Assembly: GCA_937943045.1 (NCBI GenBank)
Contig: CALEBN010000068.1
Location: 62,001 to 126,000, forward strand
Reading direction: 5' to 3'
DNA length: 64,000 nt
From: an uncultured Collinsella sp.
GTDB taxonomy: Bacteria; Actinomycetota; Coriobacteriia; Coriobacteriales; Coriobacteriaceae
Position numbers and translations under genes: made by a program. Below are positions 15,832 to 24,384 of this stretch, in pieces (the stretch's first letter is position 1; every line of letters starts with the position of its first letter). The notes under the pieces are model-generated. The model saw nothing but the letters and a program-made list of their open reading frames with translations. It was not told the origin of the DNA and made no database searches.

Positions 15832-17451
15832 TTACAGCGAGTCGATAAAGCGCTGTTGGGCGGCGCGTCCCGCCTCGTCCCACTTAAAGACGCCGGCGTT
15901 GTCGAGCACGTGGCCAAACACCACGCCGACCTCCTCGTGCAGGATATCGATGGCGTTGTCCGCCGTAAGCTCGTCGGCACGGCGGGCATAGACATCCTCG
16001 GCCCACGCGGCATGGCTGCGGCAAAGATCATCGCCCTCGAGCGCGCCGGCAAGGTCGTAGCTGGCATCTACCTTGGCTGCCAGCAGGTGCTCGCGGACAG
16101 CGCCGAGCTCGGGAACCAAGCGCGGCGGTAAAATGGCCAGGCCCATGACCTCGATCAGGCCGATGTTCTCCTTTTTAATATGGTGATACTCGGCATGCGG
16201 GTGGAACACACCCAGCGGATGCTCGTTGGTCGTGATGTTGCAGCGAAGCGCCAGGTAGGCCTCGTAGATCTCGCCGCCGGCGTTGCCGCGGGAGTCGACG
16301 CGGCGGATGACGGGCGTCACGGTGTTGTGCGCCACGCCGTCGGCTGTGTGCGCGATAACGCCCACGGACTCGTCGGTCCACTCGCGCCAGGCGAGGATAA
16401 TCTTCTCGGCAGCATCGAGCAGCTGGGCGCGGTCGTGCGAACGAAGTCGCAACACCGAAAGCGGCCACTGCAGCACGGTGCCGCTGACCTGGTCAAAGCC
16501 GGGCACGCTAAACTGCGAGACTTCGGTGGCATGCATCATGGGGAACTCGTGCGCGCCACCCTGGAAGTGGTCGTGCGACAGAATTGAGCCGCCCACGATG
16601 GGCAGGTCGGCATTGGAGCCGATGAAGTAGTGCGGGAACAGATCCACAAAGTCGAGCAGGCACGTCAGCCCCTTGCGGTCGACGTGCATCGGGCGATGCT
16701 CGGAGCTCATGGCAATGCAATGCTCGTTAAAATACGCATACGGGCTGTACTGGAAGCCCCAGCGCTCGCCGTCGAGCTGAATGGGGATAATGCGCAGGTT
16801 CTGGCGAGCGGGATGAGCGCCGCCGTCGGTTGCGGCGGAGCGTCCAGGGTAGCCTTCGTTTTCGATGCACAGCTGGCAGGCGGGATACTTTTCGCCCATG
16901 TTCTTGGCTGCACCTGCCGCGGCAATATCGCGCGGGTCCTTCTCGGGCTTCGACAGGTTGATGGTGATCTCAAGATCGCCCCAGTTGGTGGGGGTGCTCC
17001 ATTTGATATTGCGCGCGATGGCGGCACGGCGCACGTAGCCGGCGTCGCAGCACAGGCCGTAGAACCAGTCGGTCGCGGCGCGGGGCTCGTTGACACCCAT
17101 GCGTCCGCTGAACTCCTCGTTTACAATCGAAGGCCTCGGCATGAGCACGCCCATGATGCGCATGGCGATGCGGTCGCGGCCCGATGTCGTATCCTCGGCG
17201 GCACCGTTGGCAACGGCGACCTCGGCAAGTGCGGCAAGCGTGCCTTCAAGGTCAAAGTTGGGCAGGGTATCGGGGTGCAAGAGCGAGAGTTTCTCGACCT
17301 GGAGCGCCCAGGCCATGTCGAGTGCCGGTTCCGTGGCGCCGATGCACTCCAGAATGGTGTTGTATACCCAGATGCGATCGTCCTGTCCGATCATCGATCG
17401 ATGAATGGCATATTCGATGAGGCCCTGCGCGGCCTCGCGCACATCAGTCAT
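15832..17451 (-). CDS. galT: Galactose-1-phosphate uridylyltransferase, class II
   Basis: The 539-residue length and sequence belong to the class II (Firmicute-type) GalT, not the 350-residue class I zinc enzyme. Visible marks are GGSILSHDHFQGG, with the histidines that carry the UMP intermediate, TTNEHPLGVFHPHAEYHHIKKENIGLIEV, and the C-terminal FKWDEAGR. It exchanges UMP between UDP-glucose and galactose 1-phosphate. The ATG at 17451 overlaps the galK stop as TAATG, indicating translational coupling; an in-frame ATG at 17460 is the alternative. Confidence 0.93.
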   Translation of the reverse strand: MTDVREAAQGLIEYAIHRSMIGQDDRIWVYNTILECIGATEPALDMAWALQVEKLSLLHPDTLPNFDLEGTLAALAEVAVANGAAEDTTSGRDRIAMRIMGVLMPRPSIVNEEFSGRMGVNEPRAATDWFYGLCCDAGYVRRAAIARNIKWSTPTNWGDLEITINLSKPEKDPRDIAAAGAAKNMGEKYPACQLCIENEGYPGRSAATDGGAHPARQNLRIIPIQLDGERWGFQYSPYAYFNEHCIAMSSEHRPMHVDRKGLTCLLDFVDLFPHYFIGSNADLPIVGGSILSHDHFQGGAHEFPMMHATEVSQFSVPGFDQVSGTVLQWPLSVLRLRSHDRAQLLDAAEKIILAWREWTDESVGVIAHTADGVAHNTVTPVIRRVDSRGNAGGEIYEAYLALRCNITTNEHPLGVFHPHAEYHHIKKENIGLIEVMGLAILPPRLVPELGAVREHLLAAKVDASYDLAGALEGDDLCRSHAAWAEDVYARRADELTADNAIDILHEEVGVVFGHVLDNAGVFKWDEAGRAAQQRFIDSL

Positions 17452-18656
17452 TACAGCCATGCCGCGTAAGCCCCCTTGTCAGAAATTGCGTAGTGGCGGG
17501 CAGAGCCCTCGCCCAGCCAGCTGTTCATCTTGGTGATAAAGGTGTCGACCAGATCGAGCGGCACAAAGGACTGGATGGTGCCACCAAAGCCGCCGCCGTG
17601 GATGCGGACGGCGCCGCGGCCGTCGAGCACATGCTCGGCCAGTGCCAGGGCATACATGGAAGGCTGCTCAGAACCCAGTTTGGCAACGACATTTTGCAGG
17701 TACATGGCGGAGCTGGCGCCGGACTCGCGCGTCAGGACCAGGAACTTGTCAATGTCGCCGGCGTTCAGGGCCGCCCAGCGCTTATCGACCAGGCCGTTCT
17801 CGTACCAGTAGTGAACGGCGCGCAAGCAGGCACGGTCGCCCAGCTTGGCGCGCAGCTCGGGGAGCTTGGCGTCAAAATCGGCAACGTTTACCTCGCACAG
17901 GCGTGCCTTGCCAAACTCGGCGGCGACGTCTTGCATTTCGCGTGGAACGGCGGCGTAGTCATCGGTGGCGGCCACGTGGTCGGCGCCGACCTTAACGAGC
18001 ACGAGCGCGTAGCCGTGATCCTCAAAGTTGAGCTCGAGCTTCTGGGTCTTAGGCTGGGCTTGATCCTCAAAGTCCATGTAGACAAGGCCGCCCAGGCACA
18101 CAGCGGCCTGGTCCATCAGACCGCAGGGCTTGCCGTAATAGTTGTTCTCGGTGCGCTGGCTCATCTGGGCGAGTGCGACGGGCTTAATCACGGGCGCGCC
18201 CCAAAGCGTCTCCATAGCGCGGCCGTATGCCGCCTCGACAGCAGCGGAGCTCGAAAGACCGCCACCCGAGGGGACGGAGCAGGTAAAGGCGAAGTCGAAA
18301 CCCTTGGGCTCAACGCCAAGGGCTGCAATCTCGTGGGCCATACCGCGCACGAGGCTTGCGGACGTGCCCTTCTCGGACTCCTGAACATCCAGCGTGTCGA
18401 GCGTGATCTCAAAGGTGGGGTAGCCCTCATCGGCAACGCGGACCTTGTTGGAGTCGGTTGCCACGGCGATGCCGTCGACAGCGACATCGAGCGAGCCGGC
18501 GATAACGTGGCCACCCTCGTGGTCGGTGTGGTTGCCGCTGATCTCGGAACGGCCGGGCGCGTGCACGTAGAGCACCTGGCGCTCGTCGATGGGGCCAAAC
18601 TCCTCCTCAAACAGCTTGGTGAGGGTGGCGAGTATCTTTTCGTCGGGGGCGGTCAT
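17451..18656 (-). CDS. galK: Galactokinase
   Basis: This 401-residue GHMP kinase has the galactokinase signature PGRSEISGNHTDHEGG near residue 34, the ATP loop VPSGGGLSSSAAVEAAYG, and C-terminal IHGGGFGGTIQSFVP. It phosphorylates galactose at C1. The ATG at 18656 is chosen because AAGGAAAGGA precedes it; the open frame runs further upstream but has no family sequence there. One detail differs from textbook GalK: the signature reads GRSEISGNHTDH rather than GRVNLIGEHTDY, a form seen in Gram-positive anaerobes. It is the first gene of galKT. Confidence 0.93.
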   Translation of the reverse strand: MTAPDEKILATLTKLFEEEFGPIDERQVLYVHAPGRSEISGNHTDHEGGHVIAGSLDVAVDGIAVATDSNKVRVADEGYPTFEITLDTLDVQESEKGTSASLVRGMAHEIAALGVEPKGFDFAFTCSVPSGGGLSSSAAVEAAYGRAMETLWGAPVIKPVALAQMSQRTENNYYGKPCGLMDQAAVCLGGLVYMDFEDQAQPKTQKLELNFEDHGYALVLVKVGADHVAATDDYAAVPREMQDVAAEFGKARLCEVNVADFDAKLPELRAKLGDRACLRAVHYWYENGLVDKRWAALNAGDIDKFLVLTRESGASSAMYLQNVVAKLGSEQPSMYALALAEHVLDGRGAVRIHGGGFGGTIQSFVPLDLVDTFITKMNSWLGEGSARHYAISDKGAYAAWL

Positions 18657-18697
18657 ACGGGTCCTTTCCTTGACGCCGGAGAGACTGGTCCGTGTCA

Positions 18698-18905
18698 TTA
18701 TGAGTACGTTAACAATATTGAGTACCACAAACCAGACGTTCGCGGCGACGCACGTTAAAGGGTATGTTAACGTACTCATAACACAATGTATCTCCTTTTT
18801 TGAGAATCTGGTAATCGGTAGATTTTCGGCCGTGAACGGTGTGGCCGTATGGACATATGGAGCAAAAGAACCGCTGATAGAAAAAGTAGAGTACGTTAAC
18901 ATGCG
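18698..18905. promoter_or_regulatory. Three LacI-type operators between galK and its LacI regulator
   Basis: Three copies of GAGTACGTTAACAT occur: 18698-18717 (TGAGTACGTTAACAATA), 18762-18782 (inverted, GTATGTTAACGTACTCATA) and 18887-18905 (GAGTACGTTAACATG). All are centred on an ACGTTAAC core and differ from the lacE operators, so this regulator should have its own specificity. The outer two flank the galK promoter region and the start side of the regulator, 190 bp apart, compatible with looping. Confidence 0.75.
18812..18840 (+). promoter_or_regulatory. Tandem TGAACGGT boxes, 21 bp apart
   Basis: TAATCGGT at 18812 and a perfect TGAACGGT at 18833 lie between the second and third galKT operators. 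Confidence 0.5.
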
Positions 18906-18994
18906 TCCGACGATAGCGGGCTTCGGCGCGGGGTGTGTTTCTGCCCGGGCCGACATTCGCACTATTCAGATCCTGCGAGAGCGAAGGTGATTTT

Positions 18995-20026
18995 GTGGCA
19001 AGGCGCCCTTCCAACGATACGGGTACGCGTCCGGTATCCATGGCCGACGTTGCCCGCGCTGCCGGTGTTTCGCAACAGACGGTTTCGCGCGTTGCCAACG
19101 GATTGCCCAACGTTAACGAACAGACGCGCCAGCGCGTGCAAGCCGCTATGCAAGAGCTCGGCTTCCGTCCGAGCTATGCCGGCCGTTCGTTGCGTGACGG
19201 CCGTTACCATTCGGTCGGCCTGTGCGTCAACGATGTCACCAAGTTTGGCAACCTCTCAATGATCGACGGCATCGCCAGCGCTGCTCGCGAGCATAATTGC
19301 GCCATCACACTGGTCGAGATGTCCAAGACCGAGGAATTCTCTCTTGCCGAGGCAACACGTCGTATGGCCGCATTGCCGGTGGACGGCATCATCATCGGCA
19401 TGAGCCGTATGGCTCCCGATTTTGAGACGTTCGATCCGTTGCCGGGTATTGGCACGGTCATCGTTACCATGTATGCGCACCCGCGGGTGACTACGGTTGA
19501 CTCCGATCATTACGGCTGCTCGCTGTTGCTCATGAATCATCTGTTTGAGCTGGGACATGAACAGATTCGCTTTATCGGCGGCCCGTCCTTTTCGATTGAC
19601 GAACAGTTCCGTCGCGCCGGCTGGCAGGATGCGCTCGAGCGTAAGCACATCGAGCCGGCAGAGCCGCTCGAGGGCGACTGGTCTGCCAACAGCGGTTACG
19701 AGGCCGGTAGGTACCTGGCCGAGCATGATCGCACCATGACGGCGATCTATGCGGCAAACGATCAGATGGCAAATGGCGCCATTGCAGCGCTGCGCGATAG
19801 CGGCTTGCGCGTGCCCGAGGACGTGAGCGTGGTGGGCGTCGACGATTCGCTCGATGATTTTGTCGCACACAACGAGCTCACGACCGTTCGATTTGATTTG
19901 CATCAGCGTGGACGCGAGGTGTTCGAGCACGCGGTTCCCAAGGCGGGGGCAACGGACAAAACCATCGCCATTCGCATCCCCGGTCAGCTCATCGTTCGAC
20001 ATAGCACGGCAGAGCCTCGCGCATAG
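18995..20026 (+). CDS. LacI-family transcriptional regulator (of galKT)
   Basis: This 343-residue protein has the helix-turn-helix MADVARAAGVSQQTVSRVAN, a hinge (YAGRSLRDGR) and the usual effector domain ending SVVGVDDSL...LTTVRFDL. Start GTG 18995 follows GAAGGTGA; the ATG 60 bp upstream lacks a ribosome binding site and would add non-family residues. It is divergent from galK across three matching operators, so a galactose-responsive repressor of galKT (GalR-like) is inferred. Confidence 0.86.
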   Translation: MARRPSNDTGTRPVSMADVARAAGVSQQTVSRVANGLPNVNEQTRQRVQAAMQELGFRPSYAGRSLRDGRYHSVGLCVNDVTKFGNLSMIDGIASAAREHNCAITLVEMSKTEEFSLAEATRRMAALPVDGIIIGMSRMAPDFETFDPLPGIGTVIVTMYAHPRVTTVDSDHYGCSLLLMNHLFELGHEQIRFIGGPSFSIDEQFRRAGWQDALERKHIEPAEPLEGDWSANSGYEAGRYLAEHDRTMTAIYAANDQMANGAIAALRDSGLRVPEDVSVVGVDDSLDDFVAHNELTTVRFDLHQRGREVFEHAVPKAGATDKTIAIRIPGQLIVRHSTAEPRA

Positions 20027-20155
20027 TTTTTGCAGGTCAAAAGCGGTATATTCCGCATCAATAACAATCGATAAGGATGCTGACAGATGGCCGTGGCTAT
20101 AAAGGCGAGTGCTATGATAGACGGGTTATTTTGTCTATCTAGGAGGCTTTGCCTG

Positions 20156-21316
20156 ATGGAGATCACCAAGGATATCCGCTACATCGGTGTCGACGATCAC
20201 GACATTGACCTGTTCGAGGGCCAGTACGACGTGTCCGAGAACGGCATGGCATACAACAGCTATGTTATCTTGGGCGATAAAATCGCTGTCGCCGATTCGG
20301 TTGACGCTGGCTTTGTCGACGAATGGCTCGGCAACCTCGAGGCCGCGCTCGATGGCCGTACGCCCGACTACCTGGTCGTCCATCACATGGAGCCTGATCA
20401 CTCCGCCGGTATCGCCGCCTTTATGGAGCGCTATCCCCAGGCGCAGATTGTGGCTAGCATGGGTGCTTTCCGCATGATGGTCAACTACTTTGGCACCGAC
20501 TTCTCCGAGCGCAAGATGGTCGTCAAAGATGGCGACGTGCTCGACCTGGGCGGCCACAGCCTAACCTTTGTCGGTGCCCCCAATGTTCACTGGCCCGAGG
20601 TGTTGTTCTCCTACGAGGCCACCGACAAGGTGCTCTTTAGTGCCGACGGCTTTGGCAAGTTTGGCGCCAACGACATCGAGGATCCCGAGGGCTGGGCTTG
20701 CGAAGCGCGCCGTTACTACTTTGGCATCGTGGGCAAGTTCGGCAAGTTTGTGCAGGCCGTGCTCAAGAAGGCCGCCAATCTGGACATCCAGATCATTTGC
20801 CCGCTTCACGGCCCCGTGCTGACCGAGAACCTGGGCTATTACCTCGACACCTACAACACCTGGTCGAGCTATCAGCCCGAGGACGAGGGCATCACGATTG
20901 CCTATGCGAGTGTGTATGGGCATCTGAAGGCTGCCGTTGAAGAGCTCGCATCTGCGCTCGAGGCCCGCGGCCAGAAGGTTTCCGTCTTTGACCTGGCTCG
21001 CGACGATATGGCCGAGGCTGTTGAGGATGCGTTCCGCTATGACCGTCTGGTGCTCGCCTCTATCACCTATCAGGGCGAGATCTTCCCGTTCATGAGCACC
21101 TTTATCCACACGCTCGCCGAGCATGCCTACCAGAACCGCACCGTGGCGCTCGTCGAGGCCGGCTCCTGGGCGCCCACCGCTGCCAAGGTTATGACTAAGG
21201 AGCTCGAGGGTATGAAGGACATCACCCTGGCGCAGAACAAGGTGACTGTGCTGGGGTCGCTCAACGACGCCTCGCGCGCTCAGATCGAGGCCCTCGCCGA
21301 CGAGCTTTCCAAGTAG
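20156..21316 (+). CDS. fprA: Flavodiiron protein (oxygen/NO reductase)
   Basis: This 386-residue protein has a metallo-beta-lactamase-like diiron domain (residues 1-250) with the diiron ligand motif HHMEPDHS and PLHGPVL, then a flavodoxin domain (from about 255, TIAYASVYGHLKAAVEEL) that binds FMN. Class A flavodiiron proteins reduce O2 to water, or NO to N2O, in anaerobes. The ATG at 20156 has a textbook AGGAGG 9 bp upstream; the ATG at 20087 is rejected. It is monocistronic, ends in a terminator, and its likely electron donor (rubredoxin) is not in the window. Confidence 0.92.
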   Translation: MEITKDIRYIGVDDHDIDLFEGQYDVSENGMAYNSYVILGDKIAVADSVDAGFVDEWLGNLEAALDGRTPDYLVVHHMEPDHSAGIAAFMERYPQAQIVASMGAFRMMVNYFGTDFSERKMVVKDGDVLDLGGHSLTFVGAPNVHWPEVLFSYEATDKVLFSADGFGKFGANDIEDPEGWACEARRYYFGIVGKFGKFVQAVLKKAANLDIQIICPLHGPVLTENLGYYLDTYNTWSSYQPEDEGITIAYASVYGHLKAAVEELASALEARGQKVSVFDLARDDMAEAVEDAFRYDRLVLASITYQGEIFPFMSTFIHTLAEHAYQNRTVALVEAGSWAPTAAKVMTKELEGMKDITLAQNKVTVLGSLNDASRAQIEALADELSK

Positions 21317-21338
21317 CGATATTTCGCTTTTAACGCTC

Positions 21339-21373
21339 AACCACCACAAAGGAGACCTTTGTGGTGGTTTTTG
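21339..21373. terminator. Bidirectional terminator fprA / DeoR
   Basis: AACCACCACAAAGG pairs with CCTTTGTGGTGGTT and is followed by TTTTTG. The stop of the minus-strand DeoR gene is 2 bp away, so its own terminator would share this stem. Confidence 0.88.
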
Positions 21374-21374
21374 T

Positions 21375-22178
21375 TTAAGCGCCGGCAATGAGGAGGTTTG
21401 GGCGGGCGTTGTCGACGATCTCGGCGATTGAGGTGGCGACGGCATTATCGGGGTCACGGTCCATCACGATGGAGTCGACGTCGGCGAGTTCGGCAAAGCG
21501 GTACATGCCGCGTCCGTTAACCTTGCTGGCGTCCATGAGGGCGACGCTTTGACGGGCGGCACCGACCATAGCCGCTTTGGTCTCGGCCATCTGCGGAAAG
21601 TCGGTCGTAAAGCCGCAGCTGGGGACAAAAGCGCCAGGGCACATGACGGCAAGATCGGCATGGACCATTTGGAGCGCTTGCATAGTGAGCGGTCCGTACA
21701 AATAACGATGGCCTTTGCGCAACGCCCCGCCCAGCATGACGACATCGACTGAGGGCATGCTCTCGTCGATGTAATCGGCAATGGTAATGTCTGCTGTGAT
21801 GACGGTGATACCGTCGCGTTGATCGAGGAGCCGGACGAACTCGAGCGCCGTGGTGCCCGAGTCGACGAGCAACGTGTCGCCGTCATTGACGAGCTCGATG
21901 GCGCTTTGCGCGATGGCCTGCTTGGCGGCGACGTTGACGTTGATGCGGCGATCCTGCGTGGAGACGGTCAGGCGTTTGTGGAGCGATACGGCACCGCCAT
22001 GCGTGCGGCGCAGCTTGCCTGCTTCGGCGAGCGCGTCCAGGTCGGCACGGGCGGTGACGGAGGACACGCCAAAGGTCTGGGCGATTTCTGCTACCTGCAC
22101 CGAGGCATTATGGTCGAGCATCTCCATGATGGCGGAACGACGCTCGTCGGCGAAAGCTCGGGTTGTTGTGTGGGCCAT
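21375..22178 (-). CDS. DeoR-family transcriptional regulator (next to the class II aldolase)
   Basis: This 267-residue protein has an N-terminal winged helix (ASVQVAEIAQTFGVSSVTAR at about residue 30) and a DeoR sensor domain with VDSGTTALEF. DeoR proteins of the AgaR/GatR/GlpR kind bind phosphosugars and sites rich in TTTC repeats. The divergent gap to the aldolase contains such a TTTC-rich stretch. The regulator probably controls the aldolase at 22514 and itself; the ligand is unknown. Confidence 0.85.
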   Translation of the reverse strand: MAHTTTRAFADERRSAIMEMLDHNASVQVAEIAQTFGVSSVTARADLDALAEAGKLRRTHGGAVSLHKRLTVSTQDRRINVNVAAKQAIAQSAIELVNDGDTLLVDSGTTALEFVRLLDQRDGITVITADITIADYIDESMPSVDVVMLGGALRKGHRYLYGPLTMQALQMVHADLAVMCPGAFVPSCGFTTDFPQMAETKAAMVGAARQSVALMDASKVNGRGMYRFAELADVDSIVMDRDPDNAVATSIAEIVDNARPNLLIAGA

Positions 22179-22513
22179 ATCTGCTCCATCATCGTCTGAA
22201 ATTTGCAGGAATTGTGTTGACTCTATTTTCGTTCATTTTCTTTTTGAGTAAGAAAATACCTTTCGATTACTTATCTTTTCTATAAAAGAAAGACGCTGAA
22301 CGCCCAAAATTCAATATCGAATACGCCCACTCGGCTCCAATTCCTTCCGTTTACTTTTCAAAAACGACTGTATTGACCTGCATGGGCTCAATATCTCGCA
22401 CATGCAAAGCCGCTGAATTTCATACAATGGAAGCAGCAAAACGCAAGGTAAAACGCCTTGCGGACACGTACGCCCGATGTCCAGATGCGGGCGAGGGAGA
22501 GGAGCAAACGCTC
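22179..22513. promoter_or_regulatory. Divergent control region DeoR / class II aldolase
   Basis: This 335-bp gap is clearly AT-rich at 22205-22300. It holds a TTTTCGTTCATTTTCTTTTT stretch at 22226-22245 of the kind bound by AgaR-type DeoR regulators, and CTTTT...AAAAG near 22280. A TACAAT lies at 22423. A ribosome binding site (GAGGGAGAGGAGC) ends 9 bp before the ATG at 22514. A TGAACGCC at 22297 resembles the TGAACGGT box but lacks a good partner. The long leader of about 80-200 nt shows no riboswitch I can recognise. Confidence 0.4.
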
Positions 22514-23371
22514 ATGGCACTTGTTACCACCGAAAAGATGCTCAAGGACGCTCAGGCCGGCCACTACGCCGTCGGCGCGTTCAACGTCGAGAACCTCGAG
22601 TTTGTTATGGCCGTTCTGGCCGCTGCCGAGGAGACCAAGTCCCCCGTCATCATGCAGACCACCCCGGGCACCATCAAGACCGCTGGTCTGGACTACTTCT
22701 ACGGCATGGTCAAGGCTGCCGCCGAGCGCGCTTCCGTGCCCGTCGCCCTGCACCTCGATCATGGCGATGGCTATGACCGCTGCATGCAGGCTTTCCGCAC
22801 TGGCTACACCTCTGTCATGATCGACGGTTCGCACGAGTCCTTCGAGGACAACATCGCCCTGACCAAGTCCGTCGCCGACGCTGGCCGCGCCATGGGTGTG
22901 CCCGTCGAGGCCGAGCTCGGCAAGGTTGGCGGCAAGGAGGACGACGGTCCCGCGGTTGAGGGCGAGAGCCCCTACACCGATCCTGCCGAGGCCAAGGAGT
23001 TCGTCGAGCGCACTGGCTGCACCTCGCTGGCCATTGGCGTTGGCACCAGCCACGGCGTGTACACGAGCGATCCGCACATCGAGCAGTCCGTGGTCAAGGC
23101 CATCCGCGACGCCGTCGACGTGCCGCTGGTTCTGCACGGCACTTCCGGTGTGCCCGATGAGCAGGTCGCCGAGGCCGTGAAGAACGGCATCTGCAAGGTC
23201 AACTACGCCACTGAGCTGCGTCAGGCCTACACCAAGGGCTTCATGGCCTACATGGCCGAGAACCCTGCCTGCTTCGATCCCAAGAAGCCGGCCAAGGAGG
23301 GTATGCGTGAGATCACCGAGCTGGTTAAGATCCGCATGACCAACCTCAACTCTGTGGGCAAAGCAGAGTAA
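22514..23371 (+). CDS. Class II fructose/tagatose-bisphosphate aldolase, GatY/KbaY-like
   Basis: This is a 285-residue zinc aldolase. The catalytic/zinc region reads HLDHGDGYD with Asp and His ligands. VEAELGKVGGKEDD and YTDPAEAKEF match tagatose-bisphosphate aldolase GatY/KbaY more closely than glycolytic FbaA. GVGTSHGVY and LHGTSGVPDEQ provide further ligands. It cleaves fructose or tagatose 1,6-bisphosphate to triose phosphates. The ATG at 22514 is preferred on its ribosome binding site and family length. With lacD absent, it can close the tagatose pathway. Whether it is also the glycolytic aldolase cannot be told here. Confidence 0.85.
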   Translation: MALVTTEKMLKDAQAGHYAVGAFNVENLEFVMAVLAAAEETKSPVIMQTTPGTIKTAGLDYFYGMVKAAAERASVPVALHLDHGDGYDRCMQAFRTGYTSVMIDGSHESFEDNIALTKSVADAGRAMGVPVEAELGKVGGKEDDGPAVEGESPYTDPAEAKEFVERTGCTSLAIGVGTSHGVYTSDPHIEQSVVKAIRDAVDVPLVLHGTSGVPDEQVAEAVKNGICKVNYATELRQAYTKGFMAYMAENPACFDPKKPAKEGMREITELVKIRMTNLNSVGKAE

Positions 23372-23395
23372 CAGCAAGGGTACTCTGATCCCACC

Positions 23396-23545
23396 GGACG
23401 GTTTGGGCGGGTCCCGCACCTAGTTTCCAAAACGTCCTCGCGCATGAAGGCCCCCGTTGTCTCGCTTCTTCGAAGCGTTGACAACGGGGGCCTTCGCGCT
23501 GCGGAATGATTTTGGAAACTAGGTACGGGACCCGCCCAAACCGTC
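23396..23545 (+). ncRNA. Long structured hairpin, copy 1 of a conserved-motif family
   Basis: The outer arms 23396-23432 and 23509-23545 pair over 37 bp with one mismatch. Inside, CGTCCTCG-CG-CATG on the left faces CG-CG-CTGCGGAATGA on the right. An inner 15-bp stem (AAGGCCCCCGTTGTC with its complement) and a CGCTT-CTTCG-AAGCG tip follow. It lies 25 bp after the aldolase stop. The internal motif is shared with copies at 46132 and 59098 (minus strand) while the arms differ. It may act at the RNA level (3' UTR or terminator-like) or as a DNA hairpin. Confidence 0.65.
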
Positions 23546-23704
23546 CTGCTCAATCGCCCTTGTGGCGTTAGTGTCGGAAAAATAAGACGTTGCTTTTTGT
23601 CCCCTGCGGAAAGATTAGGGAACTAAGCCCTCGTCCCTCCCAGGTTGACCTACTCGAGGTCGTCGCCCTTGTGGCGTTGGGGCTGAAAGGGTGGGACGCG
23701 TGGG
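23546..23704. other. Gene-free gap before the HAD gene
   Basis: No gene or clear terminator is seen in these 159 bp. TCGCCCTTGTGGCGTT occurs twice (about 23555 and 23669), a direct repeat about 114 bp apart. Confidence 0.4.
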
Positions 23705-24328
23705 TTATTTGGTTGTTAGGGTTAGCAGGTCGTTGGGGGTTTTGAGGTTGTAGGTGGCGTTTGGGATGTCTTGGTGTGATCCCCATGCCGCTCTGGCAAA
23801 ACTGACCCCTGCCGAAGTTGCGCATTGTTCGTCGTAGACGGTGTCGCCAACGTAGACGACGTTGCCAGGATTCGCGCCCGTACGCCGGAGATATTCGAGC
23901 ATGGGAGCGGGTGCGGGTTTATGTTCGGTTGTGTCTTCGACAAGGATGATGTGCTCAAAATACTTATCGAAGCCAAGGGGTGCAATTTCTTCTGCGTATT
24001 CATTGCGCGCACGTGAGGAGACGATGCCAAGTTTGCAGCCGTTGTCGGCGAGTGTTGCGATGACTTCAAGCAAACCTGGAAACACGCTGATGGTGCTTTT
24101 AAAGCTGGCGGCAACTTGGCACCAGCGATCCAGCGTTGCCTGCGAGTAGATCCCAAGTTTCTCAAGGGCATCCTTGCCGGGTATGCCGAGGGCAAAATCA
24201 AGCTCGTGTCGGGGGAGCGTTTTGCTGGTCTCTTCTTGGACAATCTGGACAAGCGATGACAGAACGCTTTCTTCTGTATCTGCCAATGTCCCATCAACGT
24301 CAAATACGATATGGTCAAAGTGCTTCAT
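23705..24328 (-). CDS. HAD-superfamily hydrolase, phosphoglycolate phosphatase-like
   Basis: This 207-residue HAD subfamily I phosphatase has motif I FDVDGTLADTEE (nucleophile Asp, acid/base Asp), a helical cap, motif II GIVSSRA, motif III Lys in EHKPAPAPM, and motif IV YVGDTVYDEQ. The substrate cannot be assigned; Gph- or beta-phosphoglucomutase-like roles fit the fold. It starts 57 bp after the AraC gene in the same direction, so the two are probably cotranscribed. The local base composition is less GC-rich than the sugar operons. Confidence 0.8.
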   Translation of the reverse strand: MKHFDHIVFDVDGTLADTEESVLSSLVQIVQEETSKTLPRHELDFALGIPGKDALEKLGIYSQATLDRWCQVAASFKSTISVFPGLLEVIATLADNGCKLGIVSSRARNEYAEEIAPLGFDKYFEHIILVEDTTEHKPAPAPMLEYLRRTGANPGNVVYVGDTVYDEQCATSAGVSFARAAWGSHQDIPNATYNLKTPNDLLTLTTK

Positions 24329-24384
24329 ATGATTGCTCCTCTCTGTTGTTTGCCTGCAAGTTTGATGCAGTGACAGAAGAAGGG

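Noticed and set aside
18657..18962. N-terminal extension of galactokinase to 18962
   Set aside because: It covers the three operators and has no GHMP kinase sequence; the ATG at 18656 has a strong ribosome binding site.
22297..22325. TGAACGCC with CGAATACG 21 bp later before the aldolase
   Set aside because: Both halves deviate from the TGAACGGT box; the match is too weak to add to the list.
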